In this document: piece by piece, positions 8,969 through 18,389 of the stretch
How positions within the stretch are numbered: position 1 is the first letter of the stretch
Layout of the letters: each line of letters opens with the position of its first letter
Source: Enterovibrio gelatinilyticus
Lineage (GTDB): Bacteria; Pseudomonadota; Gammaproteobacteria; Enterobacterales; Vibrionaceae
Length of the DNA stretch: 64,000 bases
Assembly (NCBI RefSeq): GCF_028683095.1
Contig: NZ_JAJUBC010000009.1
Location: 62,001-126,000, forward strand
Reading direction: 5' to 3'
Program-made: the position numbers and the translations under genes
Notes under the pieces: model-generated
Told to the model about the DNA's origin: nothing
Seen by the model: only the letters and a program-made list of their open reading frames with translations
Database searches by the model: none

Positions 8969-9252
8969 CGTTTTGAGGATGGTCAATGGAAGCCGACAAC
9001 TTACAGTTTCCCCTCTCTCTCGCGCCTCTCTCTCACGCCTTTCTATCGTCAATAGTCTTCTTTCGCTTCACCACTGAATTTCGAGATATAACCTGAAAAG
9101 TTTTTAGAAAAAACATAATCCAGACAGAGAGATACGGCCATTATCTGTACAAACTGCACGTAAATGATGCATTCGTTCAGATTTCCACATTTTATTCTCA
9201 TTTCGCCCTTAATTTTTCAGTAAAACGTGCCGCTTTTTCTTTTAGTTACAAG

Positions 9253-9312
9253 TTATACCCAATCAACCTGAAGATGCTCGATTTCAGAGGCCTTCAGGTT
9301 GTTTGGGTATAA
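9253..9312. repeat. 60-bp Vibrio-type palindrome upstream of acfD
   Basis: TTATACCCAATCAACCTGAAG (9253-9273) is repeated inverted at 9292-9312 with 20 of 21 positions matching, separated by 18 bases. Palindromes opening TTATACCCAA and closing TTGGGTATAA are, from general knowledge, scattered widely in Vibrio and related genomes between genes. Here it lies 45 bases before the acfD start, so an RNA copy would form a long hairpin in or next to the 5' leader. Confidence 0.75.
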
Positions 9313-9356
9313 GAAGCAATTAACGTTTTGCCGAGTATCGGCTATCGAGAATAATA

Positions 9357-12300
9357 ATGTATAAGAAAACACTCCTCTCCATTTTAGTCCTTGCGGCACT
9401 TGCTGGCTGCAACGACGAAGACACGTCCATTATTCAACCAGATATAGACACAGAAACACATGCGCCCGTTCTTCCAGAAGAAGGAACGGATGGCTCTCCA
9501 GATATAGGTGTGCCAGACCCTATTATCGCGGGAGAATTTTCCCTCGATGGTTCATTGGTGTTTGGCCCTTCAGTAACCTGTAATGGTGAAGCAGCCAATG
9601 CGTTTGAATTCTCGCAAAATGATGCCGTTGTCTGTGAGTTCGACGGCACGGTATTAGCGACATTCAGCGACATCTTTGCAGAGAAAGAACAGCGCTCAGT
9701 TGACACGCCTACTCGGCTGAGATTAACACTTGAAAACGCATCCGAGTTTATCGACTCCCCAGAGAAACTGCGAAATGCTCGCACCTTGATCACTGCTGTT
9801 GCGCCAAGTCACGACAAGCAAATCGATTTCCCAACTTTGTCCACGAGTGACACGTTGGCCTTCTCTGCCATGTACAATAACGACTTAGACTTGCCACAAG
9901 CAGACTTCGATAAGCTATTGGAAGAAGAAGCACCCGTAGAAGAAAGCCTTGTCGATAAACTGCCGAGTACACACGTTCCTGATATTGAGCCGGAAGTCAC
10001 AGAAGGCGCAGTCGCTGACTTAAACGCGCCGTTTGTTTCCGCCAACGCTGAAGAGGCTTATCAGTACAAGCCAGAAACAAGCATTCTTTCGAAAGCCGTT
10101 ATCACTGATTCGAACGGTAAAGCTGTGCAAGGCTTGTCTTACTTCAGCCGATCGTCTCGTGGAAAAACCAACGAGCTCGGCGAGTTTGAATTTGTTTGGG
10201 GCGAAACCATTTCATTTGGTATCGAGACATTTGAACTTGGTGGACTGCGCGGAAACCAAACCCAATTTACGCTTCGCGACTTGGGCGTAGAACAACGCGG
10301 TCGAAATGCGGAAGCGTTGGTGAAACGCTACGCCACGACAAACGCTGGCAATCTCTCCATCAATACTGACGTTGAAAAGGTATTTTCTCAGTACCCTAAC
10401 GTCATCAACGAAGCCATTTCGTTATCGCTCAACGACAAGGACATTCCTCTCGACGTTGGAGCGGGTCAAATACAAACCGTGAAGGCAGAATTCGAGACTC
10501 AATTTACGTCAGGCATCGCGCAACAAATCGATAAAGCCATTTGTGGTGAAAACTGCGATCAATCAGCTTCTCAATTTGATATCCAACCGGACGTGCGTGT
10601 CGCAACCGATGAGATGAGCAACATTCAGGCCGACATCAATAAGCTATGGGGCATCAATGATGCGGTATCACAAGGCTGGAAACCCGTCGATAAATTCCAT
10701 GTCTTTGCGGATGCAACGTGGTTTTATGGAAGCGTAGGAACGGCTCGTGGACAAGCGGCCGTTAACATTTCGAACCGCGCATTCCCTGTGGTGATGGCAC
10801 GTAACGACAATAACTACTGGATTGAGTTCGATAAACCTAAAGCCTATGACGAACGTGGCTTGGCATACATTACTGAATCCCCAGTCATCACACCCGATTT
10901 AGCAGGCGGAAACACGGCCACCTATGGTTTGCCTTTTGTCAGCATTGGCGAGTTGGGTAGCGGCAAGATCATGGTGATGGGCAACGCCCGTTATAACTCT
11001 GTGTTGGTATGCCCAACCGGATATTCTTGGGGTGGCAATAGTCAGTGTGAAAATGGGACAGACGGCGATGACATGAAGAATTTCTTCAACAATGTTATTC
11101 GCTATCTCACCAACCGCGCCGAGAATGCTTCCATCAATGTTGGCACCAATATACCTCACGTCTACTTTACTCGTGCCGGCATCACGCTGGGCCACAAAGA
11201 AGCGTATGTGATTGCTGATGACTTCAATGTCACAACAGAGCAAATCTCATCGTTTTCAAATATCTCCCCTATCGATATGCCGCTGCTTATCCTCAATGGG
11301 TTTGACTATAACGGCCCAACGGGTGATGTCTATTTGCCACCTCATACCGCCAATACTGACAGCCCTAAGCTCACCCAAGACGATGTCACTGCACTCATTC
11401 AGTACGTTTCTGACGGTGGCAGTATCTTGGTGATGGAAACCTTGCGTGCAACAAACAATGCTGGTGAGCTAGGTCGTTTGTTGGATGCAGCGGGCATCGC
11501 ATTTGGCATGGGCGAGTCTGTCGTACCGACAGGGAATGGTCCCAATGATGGCTACGCCGATCGCGTACGCTCAAACCGCGAGTATGGTCTCTACATTATC
11601 GAACGTTATGCACCTATCGACGGTGAGAATGGCGAACAGCCAAAACTGCCGTATAACATTGATAAAGTCACAGGTGAGGTGACGTGGGATCACATCATTG
11701 CAGGTAAGCCAGACAAAGCGCCGAAGCTAGAAACCGCGTACTACTTCGATAAATTGGAAAACGGAGAGGAAGTCGCTCACAAGGCATTCATCCGTGAGGA
11801 AGATCATTTTGTACGCAACGACAAGGGTCATATCGATGTATCTAATGGCGAGCCCGTCGTTGATACTGAATCACTGCGCAAAGCCATTGACGATTTGCTC
11901 GAAAAGTTCGAAGTCAATGGTCAGCGCACCTATGAACAGTGTACTGATTACAACTACCACTATGAAATCAACTGCCTCGAGTATCGTCCGGGCAATGGTA
12001 TTCCGCTAACTGGCGGTATGTCTCGCCCTATCTACACCAAACTCGATTTGGGAGAGAAAGAAGCTCGCGCCATGATCAAGGCAGCGGATCTCGGCACCAA
12101 CATTGAGCGCCTGTATCAGCATGAGCGCTATTTCCGTACTAACGGTAAACAGGGTGAACGCTTAAGCAGCATCGATCTGAACCGACTCTACACCAACATG
12201 TCTGTGTGGCTTTGGAACGATTTAGATTATCGCTATGAATCAGGAAAAGACGATGATCTTGGTTTCGAAAAGTTCACTGAATTTCTGAACTGCTACACCA

Positions 12301-13907
12301 ATAACATTGGCGCAGAAGGCACACAGTGTTCACAAGAACTCGGCAACCAGCTCACCGTCATGGAGATGGTTTATGGCCCAGACGCGGGTGAATATGCTGG
12401 CCAGATGAACCCGAGTTATCCGCTCAATTACATGGAAAAACCGCTGACTCGTTTAATGCTAGGCCGCTCGTTCTGGGATTATGATGTCATTGTCGATATT
12501 CGCCAATTCCCCGGAGAGCCAGATGGATTTGCTACGGGCAAAGAACTGACATTCGACATGAGCAATAATCCAGTTGCGTACTATGCGGGCAACCGTCAGG
12601 CGACTGGTCAATGGGCGGTTGCTCATCAACCCGTGACAGTTAATGTGGCAGGAAACAGTACCCCTGTTACCTTCACAATTGGCTTGCATGACGATCTCAC
12701 CGGTCGTGAGAAGCACGAACTTGGTCTAAAACGCCCACCGCGCATGCAAAAAAGTTACTCTATTCAAAGCAGCGGTGAATTTACCGTGCCGTACGGTGGT
12801 TTGATTTACGTGCAAGGTGGCAACAGCGAAGCGGTTAGCATCAAGTTCAACGGCAGTGTTGCAGCCCCGCTCTTTGATGGAACGACCAATGAATGGGTGA
12901 ACCCGCAGCACTCCCCTGCACCAATGGGTGATGTAGTGTCAAATAGCTTCATCTATACCGCTCCAAAAGCCAATATGGCAGCGAAAAACTTCGACGGCGG
13001 TATGGCACAGTTTGCATCAGACTTAGATACTTTTGCCCAGGATATGAATGAGTTCTATGCGAGAGACGAAGGCATCAACGGTCAAAACAACCGTGCTGTT
13101 ACTCACGCCGACACGCCAAACAACCGCCATGCGTTTGTGAATGATGTCGCCATCAGTATTGGCGCTGCGCACTCTGGGTATCCGGTGATGAACAGCAGTT
13201 TTAATGCCGACAGCGAACACATGCCGACAACGCCACTCAACGATTGGCTAATTTGGCACGAAGTGGGTCACAACGCTGCTGAAGCCCCACTCACTGTTGA
13301 AGGTGCTACTGAAGTTGCTAACAACGTGCTTGGCCTTTACATGCAGCAAAAATACCTAGGGAAAATGCCTCGTGTGGAACGCGATATTCGCATTGCTCCA
13401 CAGTTCGTGAATGCGGAGAACGGTCACGCATGGGGCGCTGGCGGCGCAGGTGAACGTTTGCTGATGTTTGCACAACTAAAAGAGTGGGCAGACACAGAGC
13501 TGGACATCACCCAATGGTACGAAGGCGAACTGCCAGATTTCTACAATCAAGAACTTGGCATGAATGGCTTTAACCTTTACAAATTAATGCATCGCCTCAC
13601 ACGTAACCAATCTGAAAATGGGATGCGATTAGTGGGTCAGAACCAATGTTACCAATCAAACTTAGGTAAGAGTGACGCTTTGCTACTTTGTGCATCTTAC
13701 GCTGCACAAACAGACTTGACGGCGTTCTTTGACGCATGGAACCCTGGCGTCGTGGCAAGCATATTGCCGGGTCAAAGCCAGCCTCAGTATGGCGGTGGTA
13801 TTAGCGATGCAGGACGAGCAGCAGTGAAAGCGCTGAATCTACCGCTTCCAATGCGTAACCCGCTGAACATTGATTCGGTGACGGTCGGCACTCCCGCACA
13901 CCAGTAA
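9357..13907 (+). CDS. acfD: AcfD/SslE-type M60 metalloprotease lipoprotein
   Basis: A 1516-residue outer-membrane lipoprotein. The lipobox is LAGC with Cys18; the mature end CNDEDTS has no Asp at +2, consistent with outer-membrane sorting. The N-terminal ~200 residues are acidic and Pro/Glu-rich; a large middle region contains an Ig/GAT-like stretch with 'TEQISSFSNISPIDMPLLILNG'; the M60-like domain near the C-terminus has HEVGH at residues 1301-1305, with a downstream glutamate in 'EGATEVANN' that fits the HExxH-x(8-28)-E zinc signature. Length matches V. cholerae AcfD and E. coli SslE (YghJ), mucin-cleaving proteases exported by type II secretion. It is monocistronic and ends at a bidirectional terminator. 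Confidence 0.92.
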   Translation: MYKKTLLSILVLAALAGCNDEDTSIIQPDIDTETHAPVLPEEGTDGSPDIGVPDPIIAGEFSLDGSLVFGPSVTCNGEAANAFEFSQNDAVVCEFDGTVLATFSDIFAEKEQRSVDTPTRLRLTLENASEFIDSPEKLRNARTLITAVAPSHDKQIDFPTLSTSDTLAFSAMYNNDLDLPQADFDKLLEEEAPVEESLVDKLPSTHVPDIEPEVTEGAVADLNAPFVSANAEEAYQYKPETSILSKAVITDSNGKAVQGLSYFSRSSRGKTNELGEFEFVWGETISFGIETFELGGLRGNQTQFTLRDLGVEQRGRNAEALVKRYATTNAGNLSINTDVEKVFSQYPNVINEAISLSLNDKDIPLDVGAGQIQTVKAEFETQFTSGIAQQIDKAICGENCDQSASQFDIQPDVRVATDEMSNIQADINKLWGINDAVSQGWKPVDKFHVFADATWFYGSVGTARGQAAVNISNRAFPVVMARNDNNYWIEFDKPKAYDERGLAYITESPVITPDLAGGNTATYGLPFVSIGELGSGKIMVMGNARYNSVLVCPTGYSWGGNSQCENGTDGDDMKNFFNNVIRYLTNRAENASINVGTNIPHVYFTRAGITLGHKEAYVIADDFNVTTEQISSFSNISPIDMPLLILNGFDYNGPTGDVYLPPHTANTDSPKLTQDDVTALIQYVSDGGSILVMETLRATNNAGELGRLLDAAGIAFGMGESVVPTGNGPNDGYADRVRSNREYGLYIIERYAPIDGENGEQPKLPYNIDKVTGEVTWDHIIAGKPDKAPKLETAYYFDKLENGEEVAHKAFIREEDHFVRNDKGHIDVSNGEPVVDTESLRKAIDDLLEKFEVNGQRTYEQCTDYNYHYEINCLEYRPGNGIPLTGGMSRPIYTKLDLGEKEARAMIKAADLGTNIERLYQHERYFRTNGKQGERLSSIDLNRLYTNMSVWLWNDLDYRYESGKDDDLGFEKFTEFLNCYTNNIGAEGTQCSQELGNQLTVMEMVYGPDAGEYAGQMNPSYPLNYMEKPLTRLMLGRSFWDYDVIVDIRQFPGEPDGFATGKELTFDMSNNPVAYYAGNRQATGQWAVAHQPVTVNVAGNSTPVTFTIGLHDDLTGREKHELGLKRPPRMQKSYSIQSSGEFTVPYGGLIYVQGGNSEAVSIKFNGSVAAPLFDGTTNEWVNPQHSPAPMGDVVSNSFIYTAPKANMAAKNFDGGMAQFASDLDTFAQDMNEFYARDEGINGQNNRAVTHADTPNNRHAFVNDVAISIGAAHSGYPVMNSSFNADSEHMPTTPLNDWLIWHEVGHNAAEAPLTVEGATEVANNVLGLYMQQKYLGKMPRVERDIRIAPQFVNAENGHAWGAGGAGERLLMFAQLKEWADTELDITQWYEGELPDFYNQELGMNGFNLYKLMHRLTRNQSENGMRLVGQNQCYQSNLGKSDALLLCASYAAQTDLTAFFDAWNPGVVASILPGQSQPQYGGGISDAGRAAVKALNLPLPMRNPLNIDSVTVGTPAHQ

Positions 13908-13943
13908 CAGCGTCTTCATCAAGTGCAATAACAAGCAATAACA

Positions 13944-13969
13944 AAAAGGGAGCTTACAAGCTCCCTTTT
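13944..13969. terminator. Bidirectional terminator between acfD and the convergent gene
   Basis: A 12-bp stem AAAAGGGAGCTT / AAGCTCCCTTTT with a two-base loop, A-rich on one side and T-rich on the other. It serves acfD on the plus strand and the minus-strand operon ending at 13981. Confidence 0.9.
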
Positions 13970-13980
13970 AATTTATAGAC

Positions 13981-14772
13981 TTATTGCTTTGTAATAAGTC
14001 TATATTCCGTCAGCGTCAAAATGGCACTTTCCAGAACATCCAAGCCTTGGTTTGTATAACCATAGAAATTTGGCGTCACCGCATCTCTCAAATTCACTAC
14101 CAAGTCTGTAATGTCATCACCTAGCATCAATCCATCTGATAACTCCGACATCAGGCGCTGTTTTTGGTCATCCAATGGTTCGATAAATTCGCTATAGCCC
14201 GCAACAGAGCTATAGAGATTGCTGAAGGTTCCTGTCGTGTTCTCTTCAATGTAGTAGCTCACTGAACGCGAGAAATTGACGCGAATATCGCTCACACTTT
14301 CATTGGTTGAAAAGACAGTTTCTAACAAGCCATCCCCACCCGCATGTTCAATAGTGTTTGGCTTATAATCTGTTTTCGGGAAAACAAGAAATGCTGATAT
14401 TGCACCGTCACGAGTTACCGCTGATAGTACGAAACGTCTGTCGTCATAATATTTAATGACGTCACCAGCCATCGATTTTTTGATGTAAACTGGCGCACCA
14501 AATGTCTCTTCCAGCACATCTTCTGAAGCACGAATATAGATCCGCTCCAAATTATTGTGTGACGGAATATCAGTAAACTGCGACAACGTAAGGTTATATA
14601 CCTTATCAATCGCATCCATGGTGTCATTCAATCCACCAAGAGCAATCGCGATAATAGAGACAAACGCAATGGTTTTTGCCCACTTTTCTCGAACACGATC
14701 TTTCAAATTTCGTTGTTGTGCTGTTTCAAGCGCCAGAGCTTCATTTTGCTCATTGACTTCAACCACCGACAT
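13981..14772 (-). CDS. Membrane-anchored protein of unknown function (possibly ETEC_3214-like)
   Basis: A 263-residue protein. About 30 polar N-terminal residues precede one hydrophobic segment (about 32-48, TIAFVSIIAIALGG), then a ~210-residue soluble domain starting with 'NLERIYIRASEDVLEETFGAPVYIKK'. That region, with 'YYDDRRFVLSAVTRDGAISAFLVF', looks like an antiparallel sheet domain that I vaguely connect with the ETEC_3214 family name; I cannot confirm it. Topology is probably N-in with the domain in the periplasm. Its ATG follows the stop of the 53-residue ORF by three bases, so the two are co-translated, downstream of the transglycosylase gene. Function unknown; position suggests a partner in envelope work. 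Confidence 0.7.
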   Translation of the reverse strand: MSVVEVNEQNEALALETAQQRNLKDRVREKWAKTIAFVSIIAIALGGLNDTMDAIDKVYNLTLSQFTDIPSHNNLERIYIRASEDVLEETFGAPVYIKKSMAGDVIKYYDDRRFVLSAVTRDGAISAFLVFPKTDYKPNTIEHAGGDGLLETVFSTNESVSDIRVNFSRSVSYYIEENTTGTFSNLYSSVAGYSEFIEPLDDQKQRLMSELSDGLMLGDDITDLVVNLRDAVTPNFYGYTNQGLDVLESAILTLTEYRLITKQ

Positions 14773-14775
14773 GCC

Positions 14776-14937
14776 TTACCCCTTCAAATCTTCTAGTTTT
14801 TCAATCGCTGTTTCAATAACGTGCTCACTGATCGCCTCGATCTCGTCTTGACTCACATACTGCTTAATATCGTCGGAAAATCGCACACCAATAAAAACGC
14901 CAAAGCCTATAAGGCCAAAGACAAAAAGCCTAAACAT
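14776..14937 (-). CDS. Small membrane protein, 53 residues
   Basis: A short gene in the gap between the transglycosylase and the downstream membrane protein. The ATG at 14935-14937 has a GGAGAATCAGG ribosome-binding region, and the stop is three bases before the next ATG. The product opens MFRLFVFGLIGFGVFIGV, a single membrane helix, followed by an acidic amphipathic helix (about 30-50, rich in Glu, Ile and Ala) ending LEDLKG. The tight spacing and the ribosome-binding site support it as real. It may be an inner-membrane subunit or regulator of its neighbours. No family recognised. Confidence 0.72.
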   Translation of the reverse strand: MFRLFVFGLIGFGVFIGVRFSDDIKQYVSQDEIEAISEHVIETAIEKLEDLKG

Positions 14938-14952
14938 CCTGATTCTCCAGTG

Positions 14953-16674
14953 TTATTGATACATCGAAATTCGACCTTTTACCTTTCGTAGGTAATTCTT
15001 AGTCTCATCGTAAGGAAGATTTTCAAGCAGGTGGTTATACACTTCATCCGGCGTCATGCTGTTAATCACCACAGCGGCTTTACGAATATTGGTCGACCTG
15101 TCTTTATTGAACGCTTTAGCTACGTTACCTGCACCTGTGTTGTAAGCGGCAATCACACAGTAAAGACGCGCTTCATCATTGGTCACGAACTTAAGGTAGC
15201 GCTTGTCCAAGATATTGAGATAAGCCGTACCTGTTTCCACGTTAATAGGCGGAACGTATAGGTCTGTTGGTGACATTGGCGAATCGATCTTACGGAACAA
15301 TTTGTTCACGTCATGACCTGCACTGTTTGGTACAACTTGCATCAAACCAAAAGCAGGAACATGTGATTTCGCATCTGGGCGGAAAGAGGATTCGCTATGC
15401 ATAATTGCCATAACAAGCGCAGCATCAATTTCCCAACGCTCACTTTCTTTTTCTACAAGCGGCTGATAAGTAGAAGCACGTGTCTTTAACGCGTTTTCAG
15501 GTAGCTTCACTTTGTAGCTCACCACTTTTTTAGCGGCATTGTTACTTGGTTTAGAAGCTTGCACTGTAACGGTTTTGGCGGGTTCGACGTCGCTCACGAC
15601 TGTGGGTGTTGGCTGCTGTGTTAGCTGCGGTTTCGGCTGTGGTTTTGGTGACTGCTCAGCTAACTCCGTTGCCGTTTGCTTTTTCGGTGTTTCTTCCACG
15701 GAGAGTGAAGGTTTACGGGTATCCGTCACTTCTGTTTGGGTTGCGCTCTCTTTTGGTGCAACTACGCCAGGCGACTTCGCTTCAACGTTCGCGTTAGCTT
15801 TAGTTATCGTACTCGCATCCGCCATCACATTAGCTTTGGTTTCATCCGATTCAACGCTCACCACCTGCTCGACTTTCGCCGAAGATTCGACATCGGCTTT
15901 GTTTGCAATGACAGCGGTTCCTCCGACCTTCTCGTCGTCGGCCTTTTTAGGTTCCGTTTTTACTGGCTCAGGAATACCCAATTCTTTGCGCTTCGCTTTG
16001 AACTGTTCGCTGATTGACGCTATGCGCGGAGCCGCAGTTTGGAGGAGAGCAATTTTTTTCTTGTACGCACGTTCATAAATAAAGGATTCTGGAATCCCTG
16101 TATTTGAACGAATTAAACGTTCGGCTTGAACGTCAAGCTCACGCATTTGCATCTGAATTTGATCAATGATGAATTGTTTTTCTGTTTTTTCTTGTTCTGG
16201 AGAGTAATCAACATAAGCGATGGCTTCATTAGCGTTTTCCAGAGATAGTATCTGACCGTCGACTTCCAGTTCAGACAACCCATTTAACGCGGATGCCGAA
16301 TCAGAATCCATATCGACCAACACCGAGATAGTCGCCGTATTGCCCTCGTAATCAACAACTTTCTTCACTGTGTTACTGTCTGAATATTCAACCGATTTGG
16401 TAGAATCAGACACTTCACCACTGCCCCATTGATCAATCAGCAATTCACGCTCTTTATCCAAATTCGAGGTGTACTCATCTCGCCACGCTTCGTACTCAGA
16501 GAGATAGTTATCGAGCCATTGGTAAAATTCAGCGAATTTTTCTTGTTGAGGTTGATTCACTCGTTTTGCTTCACGATCTAGCTCAGCAAAAGAATCTGCT
16601 GTCGCCAATCCAGGGACAACATTCAATACGACAGCGATACACACTGCCAACGCTTTTATTTTATTCGTCGCCAT
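14953..16674 (-). CDS. MltC-like lytic transglycosylase with a long linker
   Basis: A 573-residue periplasmic enzyme. A standard signal peptide (cut near VPGLATA-DSF) replaces the lipobox of E. coli MltC, so it is predicted soluble. Residues ~30-220 resemble the MltC N-terminal domain: 'FAEFYQWLDNYLSEYEAWRDEY' and 'DSDSASALNGL'. Residues ~225-390 form a Lys/Glu/Ala/Thr/Pro-rich linker with PKPQPKPQ. The C-terminal SLT domain has catalytic Glu428 in 'IMHSESSFRP', then 'GLMQVVPNSAGHDV', 'VETGTAYL' and 'VIAAYNTGAGNV'. Such enzymes cleave glycan strands of peptidoglycan to make 1,6-anhydro ends. It heads an operon with the 53-residue and 263-residue membrane proteins, separated from the lipoprotein operon by a terminator. 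Confidence 0.88.
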   Translation of the reverse strand: MATNKIKALAVCIAVVLNVVPGLATADSFAELDREAKRVNQPQQEKFAEFYQWLDNYLSEYEAWRDEYTSNLDKERELLIDQWGSGEVSDSTKSVEYSDSNTVKKVVDYEGNTATISVLVDMDSDSASALNGLSELEVDGQILSLENANEAIAYVDYSPEQEKTEKQFIIDQIQMQMRELDVQAERLIRSNTGIPESFIYERAYKKKIALLQTAAPRIASISEQFKAKRKELGIPEPVKTEPKKADDEKVGGTAVIANKADVESSAKVEQVVSVESDETKANVMADASTITKANANVEAKSPGVVAPKESATQTEVTDTRKPSLSVEETPKKQTATELAEQSPKPQPKPQLTQQPTPTVVSDVEPAKTVTVQASKPSNNAAKKVVSYKVKLPENALKTRASTYQPLVEKESERWEIDAALVMAIMHSESSFRPDAKSHVPAFGLMQVVPNSAGHDVNKLFRKIDSPMSPTDLYVPPINVETGTAYLNILDKRYLKFVTNDEARLYCVIAAYNTGAGNVAKAFNKDRSTNIRKAAVVINSMTPDEVYNHLLENLPYDETKNYLRKVKGRISMYQ

Positions 16675-16693
16675 TTCCGGTACCTAGCACCAT

Positions 16694-16721
16694 AAAAAAG
16701 AGGTTATCTCGCGATAACCTC
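16694..16721 (-). terminator. Terminator after the lipoprotein operon
   Basis: On the minus strand, GAGGTTATC / GATAACCTC form a 9-bp stem with a four-base loop, followed by six T residues. It lies between the LPP20 lipoprotein stop and the transglycosylase start. Confidence 0.87.
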
Positions 16722-16752
16722 ATAAGAAGGGTTCATTTATTACGTATTGCGC

Positions 16753-17355
16753 TTAAAGCTGTTTCAGAGACTCAAGAGTCTTCGCCAGATCGTCAGCCGC
16801 TTGCTCGTTGTTGAATTGATTCCACAACGTTGCATCTTCGCCCGCAGCGTCAATCACACTGTTTCGGTTGGCTTTGTAGGCTTCTTGGTCCATACCAACA
16901 AGCACATACAATCCACCTGTTGGACTTACTTGGCTAACCAGCACGCGACTGTCTGTTAGTGAGCGAGACACGACTGTTTTGGTGACGTTTTCAAACGTTT
17001 CCATCACAGACTCATTCACGCCTTCAGTCGTATTTGTGGTAACAGATGCTTCTACTGCCTGCTTGAACATGTTATTCACGTCAATCTGAAACTGTGAGGC
17101 CAAAGCAACACGCGCTTCATTCGCTGCCACTTTGCGCATCACGCTCATGCCCGCTGCGCTTTTCTTCGCATAACCTGTCGCAGCAATACCAATGTCTGAT
17201 GGCATCACATCACATACCCAACCTGGCGCTTCATCCTTTGGAGAATCAGGGAAAGTACAAGCAGCAAAGTTCTGGCTTTGCTCAACCGTTGCGTTGTTAG
17301 AACACGCTGAAAGAACTAATGCTAGAGAAACAGCAACAAGGGATTTTTTAATCAT
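16753..17355 (-). CDS. LPP20-family lipoprotein
   Basis: A 200-residue lipoprotein. The start at 17353-17355 shares one base with the stop of the upstream gene (TAATG). The lipobox is LSAC with Cys18 after MIKKSLVAVSLALV. The mature part has 'PGWVCDVMPSDIGIAATGYAKKSA' and 'ANEARVALASQFQIDVNNMFKQ', the W-x-x-(D) ... A-x-x-x-A-r pattern of LPP20 domains, as also found in FlgP. It is the last gene of a three-lipoprotein operon. It probably sits at the outer membrane. A flagellar role is possible by family but no flagellar genes are near. Confidence 0.82.
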   Translation of the reverse strand: MIKKSLVAVSLALVLSACSNNATVEQSQNFAACTFPDSPKDEAPGWVCDVMPSDIGIAATGYAKKSAAGMSVMRKVAANEARVALASQFQIDVNNMFKQAVEASVTTNTTEGVNESVMETFENVTKTVVSRSLTDSRVLVSQVSPTGGLYVLVGMDQEAYKANRNSVIDAAGEDATLWNQFNNEQAADDLAKTLESLKQL

Positions 17356-18362
17356 TAGTTGCCCCAACTGTTGGTCATACATGCTACATCCCAAATCGCA
17401 CACTCTTCAGGAACCAATTTAGCGGTATCACCTTTGCGCAACTTCAGAGACATCTCCTCGTCGATAGCAACCCAAGAAAACGTTGGTTTAACCGCATCGT
17501 TCTCATGATTGACAACGTAACCCACACCCACGGTGTACGTTTCTAGATCGCCTTCGTCTGATTTAAAGGTTTGAGAGAATGAGATGTCCGCACCAGGTTG
17601 AATGCGTTTGTTAGAACCCATTGCCACTTTCACCATGGTGCCAGCTTCACATTGACGCATCTCCATCACTGGTGCAGAAGGCGCTAGCAGTTTTTGAAGC
17701 TCAAAGTTGTACTTCACAGATTTCATCGCCGCTTCGCTGGCCATTGAGGTGTACTGTGCTTTAGAGATAGGACACTTAGAATTGCGGGTTTCAGAAGTGA
17801 ATGTGTCATAACTTCCAAGCTCGATGCGCTGAACCAGATTCATATCAGGTAGAGACACCACTTTAGCAACCGCTTTCACTTCAGTGCGGAAATCACAGTG
17901 AGCAGGGTAAACCTTGGTTTCGCCCTCGTCGTTGGTTTTTTCACGGCGTTCAGTGAAGTTGTAAGTAAGATCGCTTGCCGTCACTTCGGTGATAATGGCT
18001 AGGTCGGCGATTGGCACACCAGTTTTGTTGTAGCGACCGCTTTGCTCAGCAAGCTTGATCTCACCTTTCAATTTGTTCGCAAGTTTACGATCAACCAGTT
18101 TACTGCCGGTTTTTTCAATAGTGGCTTCAAGATCGTTGCGGTATACAGTTTGAAGACGGCCTTTTGCCGAGTCATCAAATGCCATATCAACAGGCAATAC
18201 GATCACTTTAATATCTTCTGCTTTTTTCCCAGCAACTGGAGACTTTTCAATATCAACTTGGCCTGTTGGCATACAAACTTCATCGACACTTTGAAACAGA
18301 CCACCCACACAACCAGATAACATTGAACTTACTGCCACTGCCACTAACGCTTTCTTAAACAC
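17355..18362 (-). CDS. CsgG/LpoB-like lipoprotein
   Basis: A 335-residue lipoprotein with lipobox LSGC (Cys18). Residues ~50-260 read 'DIKVIVLPVDMAFDDSAKGRLQ', 'DLEATIEKTGSKLVDRKLANKLKGEI' and 'ADLAIITEVTASDLTYNF', which follow the strand-helix order of the CsgG / LpoB nucleotide-free alpha-beta fold, where a short-lived 'protein level is set by gene X' strand is followed by helices. The C-terminal ~90 residues are a separate beta region ('AGTMVKVAMGSNKRIQPGADIS...') like an SH3 or OB fold. Paired cysteines near the C-terminus (EECAIWDVACM) may form a disulfide. It is between two LPP20 lipoproteins, suggesting one complex. Function is not known. Confidence 0.7.
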   Translation of the reverse strand: MFKKALVAVAVSSMLSGCVGGLFQSVDEVCMPTGQVDIEKSPVAGKKAEDIKVIVLPVDMAFDDSAKGRLQTVYRNDLEATIEKTGSKLVDRKLANKLKGEIKLAEQSGRYNKTGVPIADLAIITEVTASDLTYNFTERREKTNDEGETKVYPAHCDFRTEVKAVAKVVSLPDMNLVQRIELGSYDTFTSETRNSKCPISKAQYTSMASEAAMKSVKYNFELQKLLAPSAPVMEMRQCEAGTMVKVAMGSNKRIQPGADISFSQTFKSDEGDLETYTVGVGYVVNHENDAVKPTFSWVAIDEEMSLKLRKGDTAKLVPEECAIWDVACMTNSWGN

Positions 18363-18389
18363 TTTTGATACTCCAGTGTAATATTATTT

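Noticed and set aside
15539-16078. 179-codon plus-strand ORF.
   Set aside because: Antisense to the Ala/Thr/Val-rich linker of the transglycosylase; composition is a shadow and no ribosome-binding site is seen.
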